A DNA stretch of 34,924 nt from an uncultured Eubacterium sp. (GCA_910589045.1 CAJUSH010000026.1:1-34924), one strand, 5' to 3'; positions 1 through 7,819 are shown, counted from the stretch's first letter. Translations and numbers: made by a program. The notes: generated from the sequence alone by a model not told the origin.

Positions 1-1
1 G

Positions 2-247
2 CAGCGTAAAGTTGGGGCGGCCGTCACAGCGGCACGTCGTGGAGGGGCATTGAATACACTGGATGCAATGAACCATTTTTTCATGCTGCAGGGGATGTAT
101 CTTGTCGGATCATCTTATTGGCCGATGGCTCATGGGCAGATGCCGGGTGACGTTACGAATGATGAAGAAGGGCTGGCTACGATGAAGTATTTAGGACAGA
201 ATATGGCATACCTGTTAAAATGCCTGAAAGGGGGAGCTGATTTATGA
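2..247 (+). CDS. NADPH-dependent FMN reductase / flavodoxin-fold protein, C-terminal part
   Basis: The reading frame is open from the left edge, so only about the last 81 residues are present. They include TAARRGGALNTLDAMNHFF and GSSYWPMAHGQMPGDV. These resemble the C-terminal half of NADPH-dependent FMN reductase / iron-sulfur flavoprotein family members, which bind FMN in a flavodoxin fold and pass electrons from NAD(P)H to a small substrate or partner. The stop codon overlaps the ATG of the next gene (ATGA), so the two are almost certainly co-translated. The downstream partner is also a flavodoxin-fold protein but carries a lipoprotein signal, suggesting a flavin-linked redox pair on the two sides of the membrane. 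The N-terminal FMN-binding loop lies outside the window, so the exact subfamily cannot be fixed. Confidence 0.7.
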   Translation, partial: QRKVGAAVTAARRGGALNTLDAMNHFFMLQGMYLVGSSYWPMAHGQMPGDVTNDEEGLATMKYLGQNMAYLLKCLKGGADL

Positions 248-897
248 TAAAAAAGATAGCGCTGTCCTTGCTGTCGCTGCTCTTACTATTTGCTTTTGCA
301 GGCTGCGGAGCTGCCAAAAATCATGAAAGTTCATCGACATCACAAACAGCGCCGGAAAATACACGCAGTGACAAAGAAACGGATAGTACAGATAACGAGC
401 AGGACATGGACAGCAAAGTATTAGTCGCATATTTTTCATGTACGAATACAACAAAAGAACTGGCAGAATATGCAGCGGAAATTTTAGGCGCTGACCTTTA
501 TGAAATTGTACCGGAGGACCCATATACAGAATCGGATCTTGCTTATTATACAGATGGGAGGGCAGATCAGGAACAGAATGATCCATCTGTCCTTCCGGCA
601 ATTTCCGGGGAAGTCGAAAATATGTCCCAATATGATACCATTGTTCTGGGGTATCCAATCTGGCATGGTCAGGCTCCCCGTATTATCAGCACTTTTTTAG
701 AAAGCTATGATTTTTCCGAAAAGGCAATCCTGCCATTTTGCACCTCGCACAGCAGCGGGATCGGATCAAGCGCGGACAATCTTCATCCTTTGTGTCCTGA
801 TTCTACGGAATGGTTAGAAGGAGAACGGTTCGAGGGTGGAACTTCAAGAGAAACATTAGAAGGATGGCTTGAGGAAAAGATAAAGATAGAAATGTAA
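244..897 (+). CDS. flavodoxin-fold lipoprotein
   Basis: This 217-residue protein starts with a lipoprotein signal peptide: KK, a Leu-rich stretch, then the lipobox FAGC with Cys about residue 21. A polar Ser/Thr/Asp/Glu-rich linker follows to about residue 56. The rest is a flavodoxin fold: VLVAYFSCTNTTKELAEYAA is the beta-1 strand and phosphate-binding loop for FMN, and TIVLGYPIWHGQAPRIIS is the second flavin loop. The C-terminal half (ILPFCTSHSSGIGSSADNL) matches the flavodoxin_4-type proteins common in gut Firmicutes. Flavodoxins are normally cytoplasmic, so an exported, lipid-anchored form is notable. The likely role is extracytoplasmic electron transfer, by inference only. It overlaps the upstream FMN reductase gene by 4 bases, and a hairpin terminator follows. 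Confidence 0.82.
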   Translation: MIKKIALSLLSLLLLFAFAGCGAAKNHESSSTSQTAPENTRSDKETDSTDNEQDMDSKVLVAYFSCTNTTKELAEYAAEILGADLYEIVPEDPYTESDLAYYTDGRADQEQNDPSVLPAISGEVENMSQYDTIVLGYPIWHGQAPRIISTFLESYDFSEKAILPFCTSHSSGIGSSADNLHPLCPDSTEWLEGERFEGGTSRETLEGWLEEKIKIEM

Positions 898-902
898 ATA
901 AC

Positions 903-949
903 AGCTCTCATGGCCGATTGTAACAAATTGGAAATGGGAGCTTTTGTTA
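903..949 (+). terminator. Rho-independent terminator after the flavodoxin gene
   Basis: AGCTCTCAT (903-911) pairs with ATGGGAGCT (934-942) with one G-T wobble. The loop is 22 bases and the stem is followed by TTTTGTTA. The loop is long, so efficiency is uncertain. It closes the FMN reductase-flavodoxin unit. Confidence 0.6.
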
Positions 950-1091
950 TAAGCCGAAGGTTATGTAATCCGGGGAGGGAAGCAATGAAAAAACTAGTCG
1001 CACCGGTGTATCCGGATTACGCAGTGGTCTATTCGGCCGGCAGGGTGGTGTTCACCTTCCTCAATTGTGTGAAAGTGTTTTTGTATATATG

Positions 1092-1131
1092 ATTTGAATA
1101 CATAAATAAATATTTGAATATATAAATAAAG
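1092..1131 (+). repeat. 20-bp tandem direct repeat upstream of the XRE-PLD promoter
   Basis: ATTTGAATACATAAATAAAT (1092-1111) is followed directly by a second copy at 1112-1131 that differs at two positions. The pair ends three bases before the -35 box. Twenty base pairs is about two helical turns, so both copies face the same side of the DNA. This fits either an A/T-rich UP element or a pair of operator sites, perhaps for the helix-turn-helix protein encoded just downstream. The choice between these is inference. Confidence 0.75.
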
Positions 1132-1134
1132 CTG

Positions 1135-1163
1135 TTGACAAAAGCGAAACATGCAGGTATGAT
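1135..1163 (+). promoter_or_regulatory. sigma-A-type promoter of the XRE-PLD gene
   Basis: A consensus TTGACA (1135-1140) and TATGAT (1158-1163) are separated by 17 bases. Transcription should start near 1170. The in-frame TTG at 1135 is therefore the -35 box and not a start codon. Confidence 0.85.
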
Positions 1164-1209
1164 ATTGTTGGAACGAAAAAAGAAACTGTTATGGAAGGAA
1201 GGGGAAACG

Positions 1210-4200
1210 ATGGCAATATCTTATGACGGCTTATGGAAGGTTTTAAACGAAAGGGGTATCTCAAAGACAGAATTTCGGAAGCTGATCAATATCAGTACGG
1301 TAACGCTGGCAAAAATGTCTAAAAACGAACCGGTATCTATGTCTATTATCGAGGATATTTGTTTGACCTTTCACTGTCAGATCGAAGAGATTATGAAGAT
1401 CGAAAGCAAGCAGCAGGAAGGAAAATGGGAACGGATACAGGAACGTTCGGTTTATTCGGCGCGTCTGTTTTATCTTACCGATGAGCGCGGGAGTGAAACG
1501 CGTGTGGATTTTCTGTATGGACATTCGATCCTCGCTGACGAGGGGATGGAAGGGAGAAAACGGTGGGATTTGTCGGAGTACATGAGACGGGGAAATTTGC
1601 GGATCTGGGAAATTTCCTCGACTGTTTTGGGCAGTGTTTTACGGACGTTGATTTGCGCCATGGAGCAGAACAAAAAGCTGGGTGAATTTTTTGCGGATGT
1701 GTCCGCGGAATTTCATGATAATTTGAGGAACAAAAGTAAAGAGAATTGGCGTGACTGCTTTTTTAATGCGCAGATTACGCATTCCGGGAAGGATTACAGG
1801 CCGGAAATTGTGCTGATTCCTGAGCGGGAAAGCGGATCGCTCGTCAAGGGAATGCAGCCTCTTCATGCATTCGGCAAAGAGCCTTTAATCAGCGAATCAC
1901 TGGTGTGCCGACACAAAAGAAAGCTGTATCTTGACGAAAACGAAAGCCCTGACATGAATAAAATGGAATTGATACATGATTTTTATAAGCAGGAAGGGTT
2001 TCTGATAAACGGAATCAGGGATCTGTGCCGCATCGGGGATTTTGAGGTATTTTCAGCCCTTGTGGAGCATGCGCGTCAGGAGGAGCTCTTCCGGATCGAA
2101 TCGCTGGTGGAAGAGCCTGACCGCAGCCGGAAGGTTCTAAAAGGTTTTCAGATTACGGTGTTTTGCAGGCATTTGTCGGGAAGCTATCTGCTGGGTGTGA
2201 ATACTTATAACGCAGGAAATCCCACCTCGTGGAAAATGTATGACATTCTCGTGGACGGTCAGGACGTTGTGCGGACTGTAGAGTTTGCCGAGTGCAGTGC
2301 CTCAGCGCTTGTCTGCATCTGGGAAAAGAAGGAGGAAAAACGGATTCAGCTCATTGGATATGAGCAGATTGCTGTTATGCGGGATATATGCCTGAATCTT
2401 CATGTTCTTGAACAGACAGCCACCCTGGAGGACAAATACACGAAAAAATTACAGCAATCAAAAGGCGGGAAAAATAAAAATCCGGTCAACCGGGATGTGA
2501 CAGTCTACAGCTCCATAGAAACTCATATAGGAGATGAGGGGAACGATCCCTGGAGAAGGGCGTTTGAACAGGTTGAAAAGGATTTCGGGGAGTTATACGG
2601 GGCAGAAACAGCAGAGAGCCGGTTTTTTGCACAGGGAATGGAAGGCCATGAAGAATTTCTCGGCTGGCTGAAAAAAAAGCTTAGCAGCGGAAGCGTAAAA
2701 AGTGCCTGGATTTTTGACCCTTTTATTGATGCGGACAGTGTGACGAGAATGATACGTTCGCTGACGGATACGGGGGTGAAAATGAACATCGTTACGGATG
2801 CAAATGCCCCCAGCAAAAACCAGCAGGACAGGATCGGTCTGTTAAGAAATGTGTGCGGGCAGCTGGGCGAGCTGATGGGAAGCCGGCTTGCGTTTTATGC
2901 GTTTCAGGCATCGAAATGTCTCCTGCATGACCGGATCCTGCTGCTGTTTCATCAGAGCTATATCCCTGCCGTATACAATATGAGCAATTCGCTGGACAAC
3001 ATGGGGATGCATACGCCCTCGGTCGTATGCAGGCTGAGCCGGGACAGTGCAAAGGCGTGTGCGGAGTATTATCTGGACTTGTATCAGCGTCAGCAGGAGG
3101 AAGGAAAGGTGGAGGTATTATGGGAGATGGAAACGGGCAGAAGCTCCCTCGTGCAGATTCCACCGGAGGAGGAATGGGAGATGTATTTGCAGGAGCTGGC
3201 AGCATTTTTCAATGAAAAGCTGGCGAAGCGGGGGCTGGGCGGGCTGTCGTATGAAAAGAAAGGCGGAATTGTTTTTCCGGATGTCGCAAAGACAGAGAAA
3301 AAGAACATCCTCAAAACGCTGTGTGAGGATGCCGGCAGCCACTGGGAAAAGCTTTGCTATCTTTGCGCAAATTTAGGATTTCCGTTCAGCAGTGAGCTGA
3401 AAAGGCAGCTGGAGGATTCATATGATACAAAATTAGGAGAGCAGCTGCAGAAGGAATTGACAAAGGAGCTGAACCGGGAATCTGCGGGGCAAAAAGCAGG
3501 ACAGGGGGCATTGAAGGTATATCCGGAGCAGCGTTTCCGGGAAATTTTACTGCAAACGGGATATTTGCTGGACAATCCGCATGATGCATGTCTGGATTAC
3601 CGCGTGCCGTTTGAGCGGCGCATGGCTCTACAGCTTTTCATCGGAAAGGACTTTCCAAGGTATCGGTCCGTTGTAGATGAGCTGGAGCAGAAGGAGGGAT
3701 CGTGGCAGGCGTTGAAACAGAAGCGATGGGTCATCGGCAGGCTGGCCTGCATGATGGCGGAACGGACGGATTGCGCAGAACAGCTTGCCGAACAATGTCT
3801 GGAATCGGAAAACCGACAGCTTCTGGCGGTCGGTATGCAGTGGTTTATCAAGCATAGAAAGCTCGAGCCGGCAGCTTCCATGGTAAAGGACGATGCCCTG
3901 TGCCATGAGTTTTTCCGGGCCATGGTAATCGATCTGCAAATCGAGGACTGTCGGAAAGCATATCGTTCCCGCAATGATGCGCGTCCGAAGCCTTTGCAGA
4001 CTGAAGATACGGAAAAAGCCAGGAACGAATTCCTCGAAAAAATGCAGGAGGTCAAGGAGGCATGGGTGAAGCACTTTTCAGATGCACTGATGGCCGAAGC
4101 ATTGGAGCAGGAGGATTACTTCGGGGAGCTTGGGACGAGAAGCGTGGAGGATGTGTGTGATCTTGCGGTTATGCTTTGTAAGGCCGGTAAGCTTTCTGTT

Positions 4201-4668
4201 TCGGAGCTTGAAACTTTTCTGACCGACTGCTTTCTGGAGAAGCTGGAAAAGGATTATAAAAAGGAGGATGGCTATTGGAGACTTGAAGATTTTCAAAACG
4301 GGGAGCTGTTTTTGTCCGCGCTAAAGGAGGCTGGCACGCCGGAGGGAGGGAAGCGGGTAGCAGAGAAGCTGGCTTCCTGGGAGAAAAAGCTGGTCAGGGT
4401 ATTGCATGACGTATTTCTGCATAACAAAAACTATACAAAATGGAAGTGCTGCATAGATATGCTGATCTGGTGCTGTGCAATGCGCATGCTCTGCCGGCAG
4501 CTGTGGGAGGCGTATCCGGACTGGCTGACGGAGGATCGAAACGCTCCCACACGGCAGAAGGAAATTCAGGGCCTGCTGAAAAAATATGAGGTCACATTGC
4601 AGGAATATTCGGAGGCATACCGGATTTTGTGCAATGCGCTGCAGACAGGGCCGTTATATTTTGAATAA
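1210..4668 (+). CDS. large XRE-type HTH protein with a phospholipase-D-like domain (candidate defence protein)
   Basis: The ATG at 1210 follows a purine-rich ribosome site (GGAAGGGG) and lies downstream of the promoter, giving 1152 residues. Residues 1-66 form an XRE/Cro-type helix-turn-helix (GISKTEFRKLINISTVTLAK). Residues about 70-440 are a beta-rich region I do not recognise firmly; SGSYLLGVNTYNAGNPTSW and the overall layout recall VPA1262-type proteins. Residues about 490-610 look like a PLD-type phosphodiesterase/nuclease domain: AWIFDPFIDADSV, a helix, the HxD-like LLHDRILLLF (H573, D574) and YNMSNSLDN (590-597). The usual Lys of HKD is Arg. Residues 620-1152 are mostly helical and have no recognised domain. 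The gene stands alone, with no toxin or methylase partner. Possible jobs are phage defence or autoregulated nucleic-acid processing; neither is shown. Confidence 0.62.
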   Translation: MAISYDGLWKVLNERGISKTEFRKLINISTVTLAKMSKNEPVSMSIIEDICLTFHCQIEEIMKIESKQQEGKWERIQERSVYSARLFYLTDERGSETRVDFLYGHSILADEGMEGRKRWDLSEYMRRGNLRIWEISSTVLGSVLRTLICAMEQNKKLGEFFADVSAEFHDNLRNKSKENWRDCFFNAQITHSGKDYRPEIVLIPERESGSLVKGMQPLHAFGKEPLISESLVCRHKRKLYLDENESPDMNKMELIHDFYKQEGFLINGIRDLCRIGDFEVFSALVEHARQEELFRIESLVEEPDRSRKVLKGFQITVFCRHLSGSYLLGVNTYNAGNPTSWKMYDILVDGQDVVRTVEFAECSASALVCIWEKKEEKRIQLIGYEQIAVMRDICLNLHVLEQTATLEDKYTKKLQQSKGGKNKNPVNRDVTVYSSIETHIGDEGNDPWRRAFEQVEKDFGELYGAETAESRFFAQGMEGHEEFLGWLKKKLSSGSVKSAWIFDPFIDADSVTRMIRSLTDTGVKMNIVTDANAPSKNQQDRIGLLRNVCGQLGELMGSRLAFYAFQASKCLLHDRILLLFHQSYIPAVYNMSNSLDNMGMHTPSVVCRLSRDSAKACAEYYLDLYQRQQEEGKVEVLWEMETGRSSLVQIPPEEEWEMYLQELAAFFNEKLAKRGLGGLSYEKKGGIVFPDVAKTEKKNILKTLCEDAGSHWEKLCYLCANLGFPFSSELKRQLEDSYDTKLGEQLQKELTKELNRESAGQKAGQGALKVYPEQRFREILLQTGYLLDNPHDACLDYRVPFERRMALQLFIGKDFPRYRSVVDELEQKEGSWQALKQKRWVIGRLACMMAERTDCAEQLAEQCLESENRQLLAVGMQWFIKHRKLEPAASMVKDDALCHEFFRAMVIDLQIEDCRKAYRSRNDARPKPLQTEDTEKARNEFLEKMQEVKEAWVKHFSDALMAEALEQEDYFGELGTRSVEDVCDLAVMLCKAGKLSVSELETFLTDCFLEKLEKDYKKEDGYWRLEDFQNGELFLSALKEAGTPEGGKRVAEKLASWEKKLVRVLHDVFLHNKNYTKWKCCIDMLIWCCAMRMLCRQLWEAYPDWLTEDRNAPTRQKEIQGLLKKYEVTLQEYSEAYRILCNALQTGPLYFE

Positions 4669-4682
4669 TTATGCAAAACCTA

Positions 4683-4711
4683 TTGACGAAACATGTCAGA
4701 ATCCGTATGAT
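4683..4711 (+). promoter_or_regulatory. sigma-A-type promoter of the NhaC-family gene
   Basis: TTGACG (4683-4688), 17 bases, then TATGAT (4706-4711). It begins 15 bases after the stop of the XRE-PLD gene, and no terminator separates them. Both promoters carry GAAACATG in the spacer region and the same TATGAT, which may be coincidence. Confidence 0.8.
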
Positions 4712-4740
4712 GAAAAAAACAAATACAGAGGGATGAAGTT

Positions 4741-6249
4741 ATGAATTACGGTTTTTTGAGCCTGCTCCCGCCGATCGTGGCGGTGGTCATGGCGATTAAG
4801 AGTAAGAATGTGATTCTGTCGCTGTTTTGCGGAGGCTTTGTGGGAACGCTGATCTTTGCGGGCGGCAATCCGTTTTTGGCGACGAAGTCCATTGTCGGGA
4901 ACTATTTTTTTGTACAGCTCACGGATTCCTATAACGCGGGAGTCATCGTACTGGTGATCTTCATCGGCGGTTTTATCAAGCTGATGGAGAAATCTGGCGG
5001 GGCACAGGCTTTCAGCAAAAGTGTGTATAAATATGTAAATACAAAGCTGAAGGCGCAGCTGTGTGCATGGCTGGGCGGAATTCTGATTTTCTTTTCCGAC
5101 CTGGGAACGCCGCTTCTGGTGGGACCGGTTTTCCGGCCGCTTTTTGACAAGCTGAAAATCTCCAGGGAGAAGCTGGCATGGATTCTGGATTCCACGTCAT
5201 CTCCGGTGGCGATTTTGATCCCGTTTATCGGCTGGGGTGTGTACATCATGGGTCTGATTCAGGCGGAGTTTGAGAATTTAGGCATCGCCCAGTCGGATTA
5301 CAGCACCTTTGTGGCGGCGATCCCGTTCCAGATCTATGCGATTCTGGCGATCATTATGATTCCGCTGGTAGCGTTTACAAAGAAGGATTTCTCGCAGATG
5401 AAGAAGGCGGAGATTGAGGCGGAGACAAGGGTCTATTCCTTCGAGGATGACCGGCCGGCAAATGCCGGAGGGGACAAGAGGGGTTATGCGACCTCAAACG
5501 CAAAGCCAAGCATGGTCATTGTACCGATTGTGGTCGTGTTTGCCACACTGTTTATCACCCTGGCACCGTATGGATTTCCCTTTCAGAAGGTCGACGGTAA
5601 TGAGTTTCGTGTGGCGCTGTCCATGGGATATTTTTACGGGGCGCTCGTTCTGATGGCGCTGATTGCAGTCTATAAGGTGAAAACATTCCGGGATACCTTT
5701 AAGATTTATGTGGACGGCATGAAGGGCATGACGGATGTGGCGGTGACGCTGGTGCTTGCATGGTCGCTTGGAAGTATGATCAGCGACCTCGGCACGGCGG
5801 ATTTCATTGTAAACGGGTTAAAGAGCCTGAATTTTACCGGCGGTCTGGTGCCTGCGGCGATCTTTATTTTCGGCACCTTTGTGTCGTTTTCTACCGGAAG
5901 CTCCTGGGGAACCTTTGCGATTATGATGCCGCTTGCAATCCCCATGGCCCATGCATTTGAGATTCCCTACGCGATCGCGGTCGGAGCGGTTTTGTCCGGG
6001 GGCCTTTTCGGGGATCACTGCTCACCGATCTCGGATACAACGATTCTCTCCTCTACAGGTGCGGAGTGTGATCTGGTTGAGCATGTGAAAACACAGCTGC
6101 CCTATGCCTGTGTGAATGGCGTGATTGCGTTTGCGGCGTTTCTGTTTGCCGGGTTCACAAAAAGCCCGCTGGCCGTTGTTCTGGCGGTTGCAGTCCTGCT
6201 GGCCGTGATGATGGTGTGGGGAAGAAAACCGCAGAGGACTTCGTCGTAA
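4741..6249 (+). CDS. NhaC-family Na+/H+ antiporter-like membrane protein
   Basis: This is a 502-residue polytopic membrane protein with roughly a dozen hydrophobic segments. The motif GLFGDHCSPISDTTILSS near residues 420-437 and the earlier FSDLGTPLLVGPVFRPLF are typical of the NhaC/YuiF group of the ion-transporter superfamily. These proteins exchange Na+ for protons or carry amino acids or organic acids, so the substrate cannot be read from sequence alone. A cytoplasmic loop around residues 220-260 is charged. Start: ATG 4741 with AGAGGG 9 bases upstream and a strong promoter 30 bases before that. A terminator hairpin follows, so it is probably monocistronic. Confidence 0.85.
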   Translation: MNYGFLSLLPPIVAVVMAIKSKNVILSLFCGGFVGTLIFAGGNPFLATKSIVGNYFFVQLTDSYNAGVIVLVIFIGGFIKLMEKSGGAQAFSKSVYKYVNTKLKAQLCAWLGGILIFFSDLGTPLLVGPVFRPLFDKLKISREKLAWILDSTSSPVAILIPFIGWGVYIMGLIQAEFENLGIAQSDYSTFVAAIPFQIYAILAIIMIPLVAFTKKDFSQMKKAEIEAETRVYSFEDDRPANAGGDKRGYATSNAKPSMVIVPIVVVFATLFITLAPYGFPFQKVDGNEFRVALSMGYFYGALVLMALIAVYKVKTFRDTFKIYVDGMKGMTDVAVTLVLAWSLGSMISDLGTADFIVNGLKSLNFTGGLVPAAIFIFGTFVSFSTGSSWGTFAIMMPLAIPMAHAFEIPYAIAVGAVLSGGLFGDHCSPISDTTILSSTGAECDLVEHVKTQLPYACVNGVIAFAAFLFAGFTKSPLAVVLAVAVLLAVMMVWGRKPQRTSS

Positions 6250-6273
6250 ATTTGAACGCTTATTATGTGATAG

Positions 6274-6327
6274 AAAAGACCGCAAAGGGGGAAGCTTTTT
6301 TATTTCTCTTGTCAGCGGTCTTTTGTT
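6274..6327 (+). terminator. Rho-independent terminator after the NhaC-family gene
   Basis: AAAAGACCGC (6274-6283) pairs perfectly with GCGGTCTTTT (6315-6324), followed by GTTCT. The loop is 31 bases and contains a small internal hairpin (AAG/CTT). Confidence 0.75.
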
Positions 6328-6387
6328 CTATTGTATGCAGGAAATTTTGCCGGATTTCCGATGCGATCTATGGGGAGGTGATGTGGG

Positions 6388-6873
6388 ATGCGAAGTGAGT
6401 CGGAGATCAATCGCGCGGTGGAACAGTACGCGGATATGGTGCGGCGCATTTGCTTTTGTCATCTGAAAAACCAGACGGATACGGAGGATGTGTTCCAGAA
6501 TGTTTTTTTGAAATATATGCTGAACGATATGCCCTTTGTGAGCGCCGAGCACGAGAAAGCATGGCTGCTGCGCATCACGATCAACGCCTGCAGGGATTAT
6601 CTGAAAAGCTTTTTCAGACGCAGTACGGTCCCTCTGGATGTGGTTGCCGAGATGCAGGCGGAGGTTTTGGAGGATCACCGGGAGGTACTGGAGGCCGTGC
6701 TGGCGTTACCGGATAAATATAAGGATGTAATTTATCTGCATTATTATGAGGGCTATTCGGCTGCCGAAATCGGAAGGATTCTGGGAAAAAAGGAGAATAC
6801 GGTTTATTCGCTGCTCTCGAGGGGGCGCGGGATATTGAAAGAGAGGCTGGGAGGTGAAGAGATTGGCGAATAA
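6388..6873 (+). CDS. ECF-like sigma-70 family RNA polymerase sigma factor
   Basis: The 161-residue protein has the two-domain ECF layout. Region 2 holds VEQYADMVRRICFCHLKNQTD and the core-binding/-10 recognition stretch DTEDVFQNVFLKYM. Region 4 holds LPDKYKDVIYLHYYEGYSAA followed by EIGRILGKKENTVYSLLSRG, the -35 recognition helix-turn-helix. ATG 6388 lies 7 bases after the ribosome site GGGGAGGTG (6372-6380). The ATG at 6381 abuts that site and is out of frame. The gene overlaps the next, an RsgI-like membrane anti-sigma factor, which makes this a sigma/anti-sigma pair. ECF factors usually control their own operon and a few envelope targets. I saw no clear second copy of a shared promoter in this window. 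Confidence 0.92.
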   Translation: MRSESEINRAVEQYADMVRRICFCHLKNQTDTEDVFQNVFLKYMLNDMPFVSAEHEKAWLLRITINACRDYLKSFFRRSTVPLDVVAEMQAEVLEDHREVLEAVLALPDKYKDVIYLHYYEGYSAAEIGRILGKKENTVYSLLSRGRGILKERLGGEEIGE

Positions 6874-7702
6874 CATACATCATGCACTTGACCGTATCAG
6901 GGCGAATGAACGGCTTAAGGAATCGACGAAGCAGTTTCTGGCACAGCAGCGGATCGAACAGCCCGCACGTCGCGGGATACACTGGAAAAAGCTCCTGGCA
7001 GTTTGCACATTGGCGCTTTTTATAGCAGGCTTTGGCGGCTATTCATGGGTACGGATGCCGGTCTCTTATGTGAGCATTGATGTCAATCCGTCCGTTGAGC
7101 TTGCACTTAACCGCCTGGACCGGGTTGCGGCGGTGACGGCCTTTAATGTGGAAGGTGAGGCACTGATCAGGGGGCTTTCCCTGAAAGGGAAAAAGTATAC
7201 GGATGCCATCGATGTGCTCGTGGAGAGCGATGCCATGAAAAGCTATCTCCAGGCTGATGCCGAGCTTGTCTTTACGGTGGCGTCAGACGGTGCCCGAAAT
7301 GACGAGCTGCAGGCCGGGATTGCGCATTGCCACAGTCACAGCGGACATAACTGCTACGGTGTCAGCGCAGATATCGGGCTTGTTTATGAGGCGCATGAAA
7401 ACGGGCTGTCCCTCGGAAAATATTATGCGTATTTGCAGCTTGCAGCGTATGACGATACGGTGACCGTTGACGACTGCAGGAATATGAGCATGTCGCAGAT
7501 GCACCGCTGTATCCGTGCGCACGGGAAGCATTTGGGTGACAGATATGCAGATGACGACCAGACGGATGAGAGACATGTGAATGACGGACAGACGGATGAG
7601 AGACATGCGGATGACGGACAGAGGGATGATGAACGGACGGATCCGAACAACTGCCACATGGGTCACGGATACCATGGAAACAGGGACAGACGCTGCGAAT
7701 GA
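6863..7702 (+). CDS. RsgI-like membrane anti-sigma factor with His/Asp-rich C-terminus
   Basis: The N-terminus (about 40 residues, NIHHALDRIRANERLKEST) should be cytoplasmic and bind the sigma factor. One membrane helix follows (about 43-63). The outer part begins with YVSIDVNPSVELALNRLDRV, the signature of the RsgI/anti-sigma factor domain family, and later has GLSLGKYYAYLQLAAYDDTV. Two features stand out: a Cys/His cluster HCHSHSGHNC at 155-164 and a Cys/His/Asp-rich tail (about 205-279) with a 10-residue repeat ending CHMGHGYHGN. These could bind metal ions; that is inference. Start: TTG 6863 sits 5 bases after GGGAGGTGA. The upstream GTG at 6854 (three residues longer) lies inside that ribosome site but cannot be excluded. 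It overlaps the sigma gene by 11 bases. Confidence 0.85.
   Translation: MANNIHHALDRIRANERLKESTKQFLAQQRIEQPARRGIHWKKLLAVCTLALFIAGFGGYSWVRMPVSYVSIDVNPSVELALNRLDRVAAVTAFNVEGEALIRGLSLKGKKYTDAIDVLVESDAMKSYLQADAELVFTVASDGARNDELQAGIAHCHSHSGHNCYGVSADIGLVYEAHENGLSLGKYYAYLQLAAYDDTVTVDDCRNMSMSQMHRCIRAHGKHLGDRYADDDQTDERHVNDGQTDERHADDGQRDDERTDPNNCHMGHGYHGNRDRRCE
7541..7633 (+). repeat. 30-bp in-frame tandem repeat in the anti-sigma gene
   Basis: Two near-identical 30-base units (7561-7590 and 7591-7620) differ at two positions and are flanked by partial copies. They encode the 10-residue unit QTDERHVNDG. Such a repeat can change copy number by slippage without breaking the frame, altering the length of the His/Asp-rich tail. 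Confidence 0.85.
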
Positions 7703-7723
7703 CCGTTTTTTCGCTGCTTTTGC

Positions 7724-7746
7724 CACTGGTCACGCAGTGAACAGTG
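7724..7746. repeat. small palindromic element, copy 1
   Basis: CACTGGTCAC (7724-7733), loop GCA, GTGAACAGTG (7737-7746), with one mismatch. It lies 22 bases after the anti-sigma stop. It shares the 13-mer ACTGGTCACGCAG with the element at 11391-11417, which also lies just after a stop codon. It has no T-tract, so it is not a standard terminator. Confidence 0.55.
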
Positions 7747-7763
7747 CCGTTTTTCGGCCGGTT

Positions 7764-7800
7764 GTCCGGCTTGCTGCAGATGTGCTGCGGCAAGCCGGGC
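7764..7800. other. strong 16-bp hairpin between convergent genes
   Basis: CCGGCTTGCTGCAG (7766-7779) pairs with CTGCGGCAAGCCGG (7785-7798) with one wobble, around a 5-base loop. Two more pairs extend it to 7764/7800. No T-tract follows on either strand. It sits between the anti-sigma gene and the convergent small secreted-peptide gene, where it could stabilise the 3' end of the sigma/anti-sigma mRNA. Confidence 0.6.
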
Positions 7801-7819
7801 CGACTGCGGATTCCGGGAC

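Noticed and set aside
910..1092. 60-residue plus-strand frame after the flavodoxin gene
   Set aside because: It begins inside the terminator hairpin and has no ribosome site. Only the shorter ATG at 985 is conceivable.
1135..1209. N-terminal extension of the XRE-PLD protein from TTG 1135
   Set aside because: The TTG is the -35 box of a consensus promoter, and the -10 is at 1158, so this stretch is not in the main transcript.
4683..4711. Shared regulator site in the XRE-PLD and NhaC promoters (GAAACATG, TATGAT)
   Set aside because: The GAAACATG lies at different offsets in the two spacers, so a shared operator is not supported.
7283..7726. Overlapping minus-strand frames opposite the anti-sigma gene
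   Set aside because: They arise from the His/Asp-rich repeat codons and show no ribosome site or domain.
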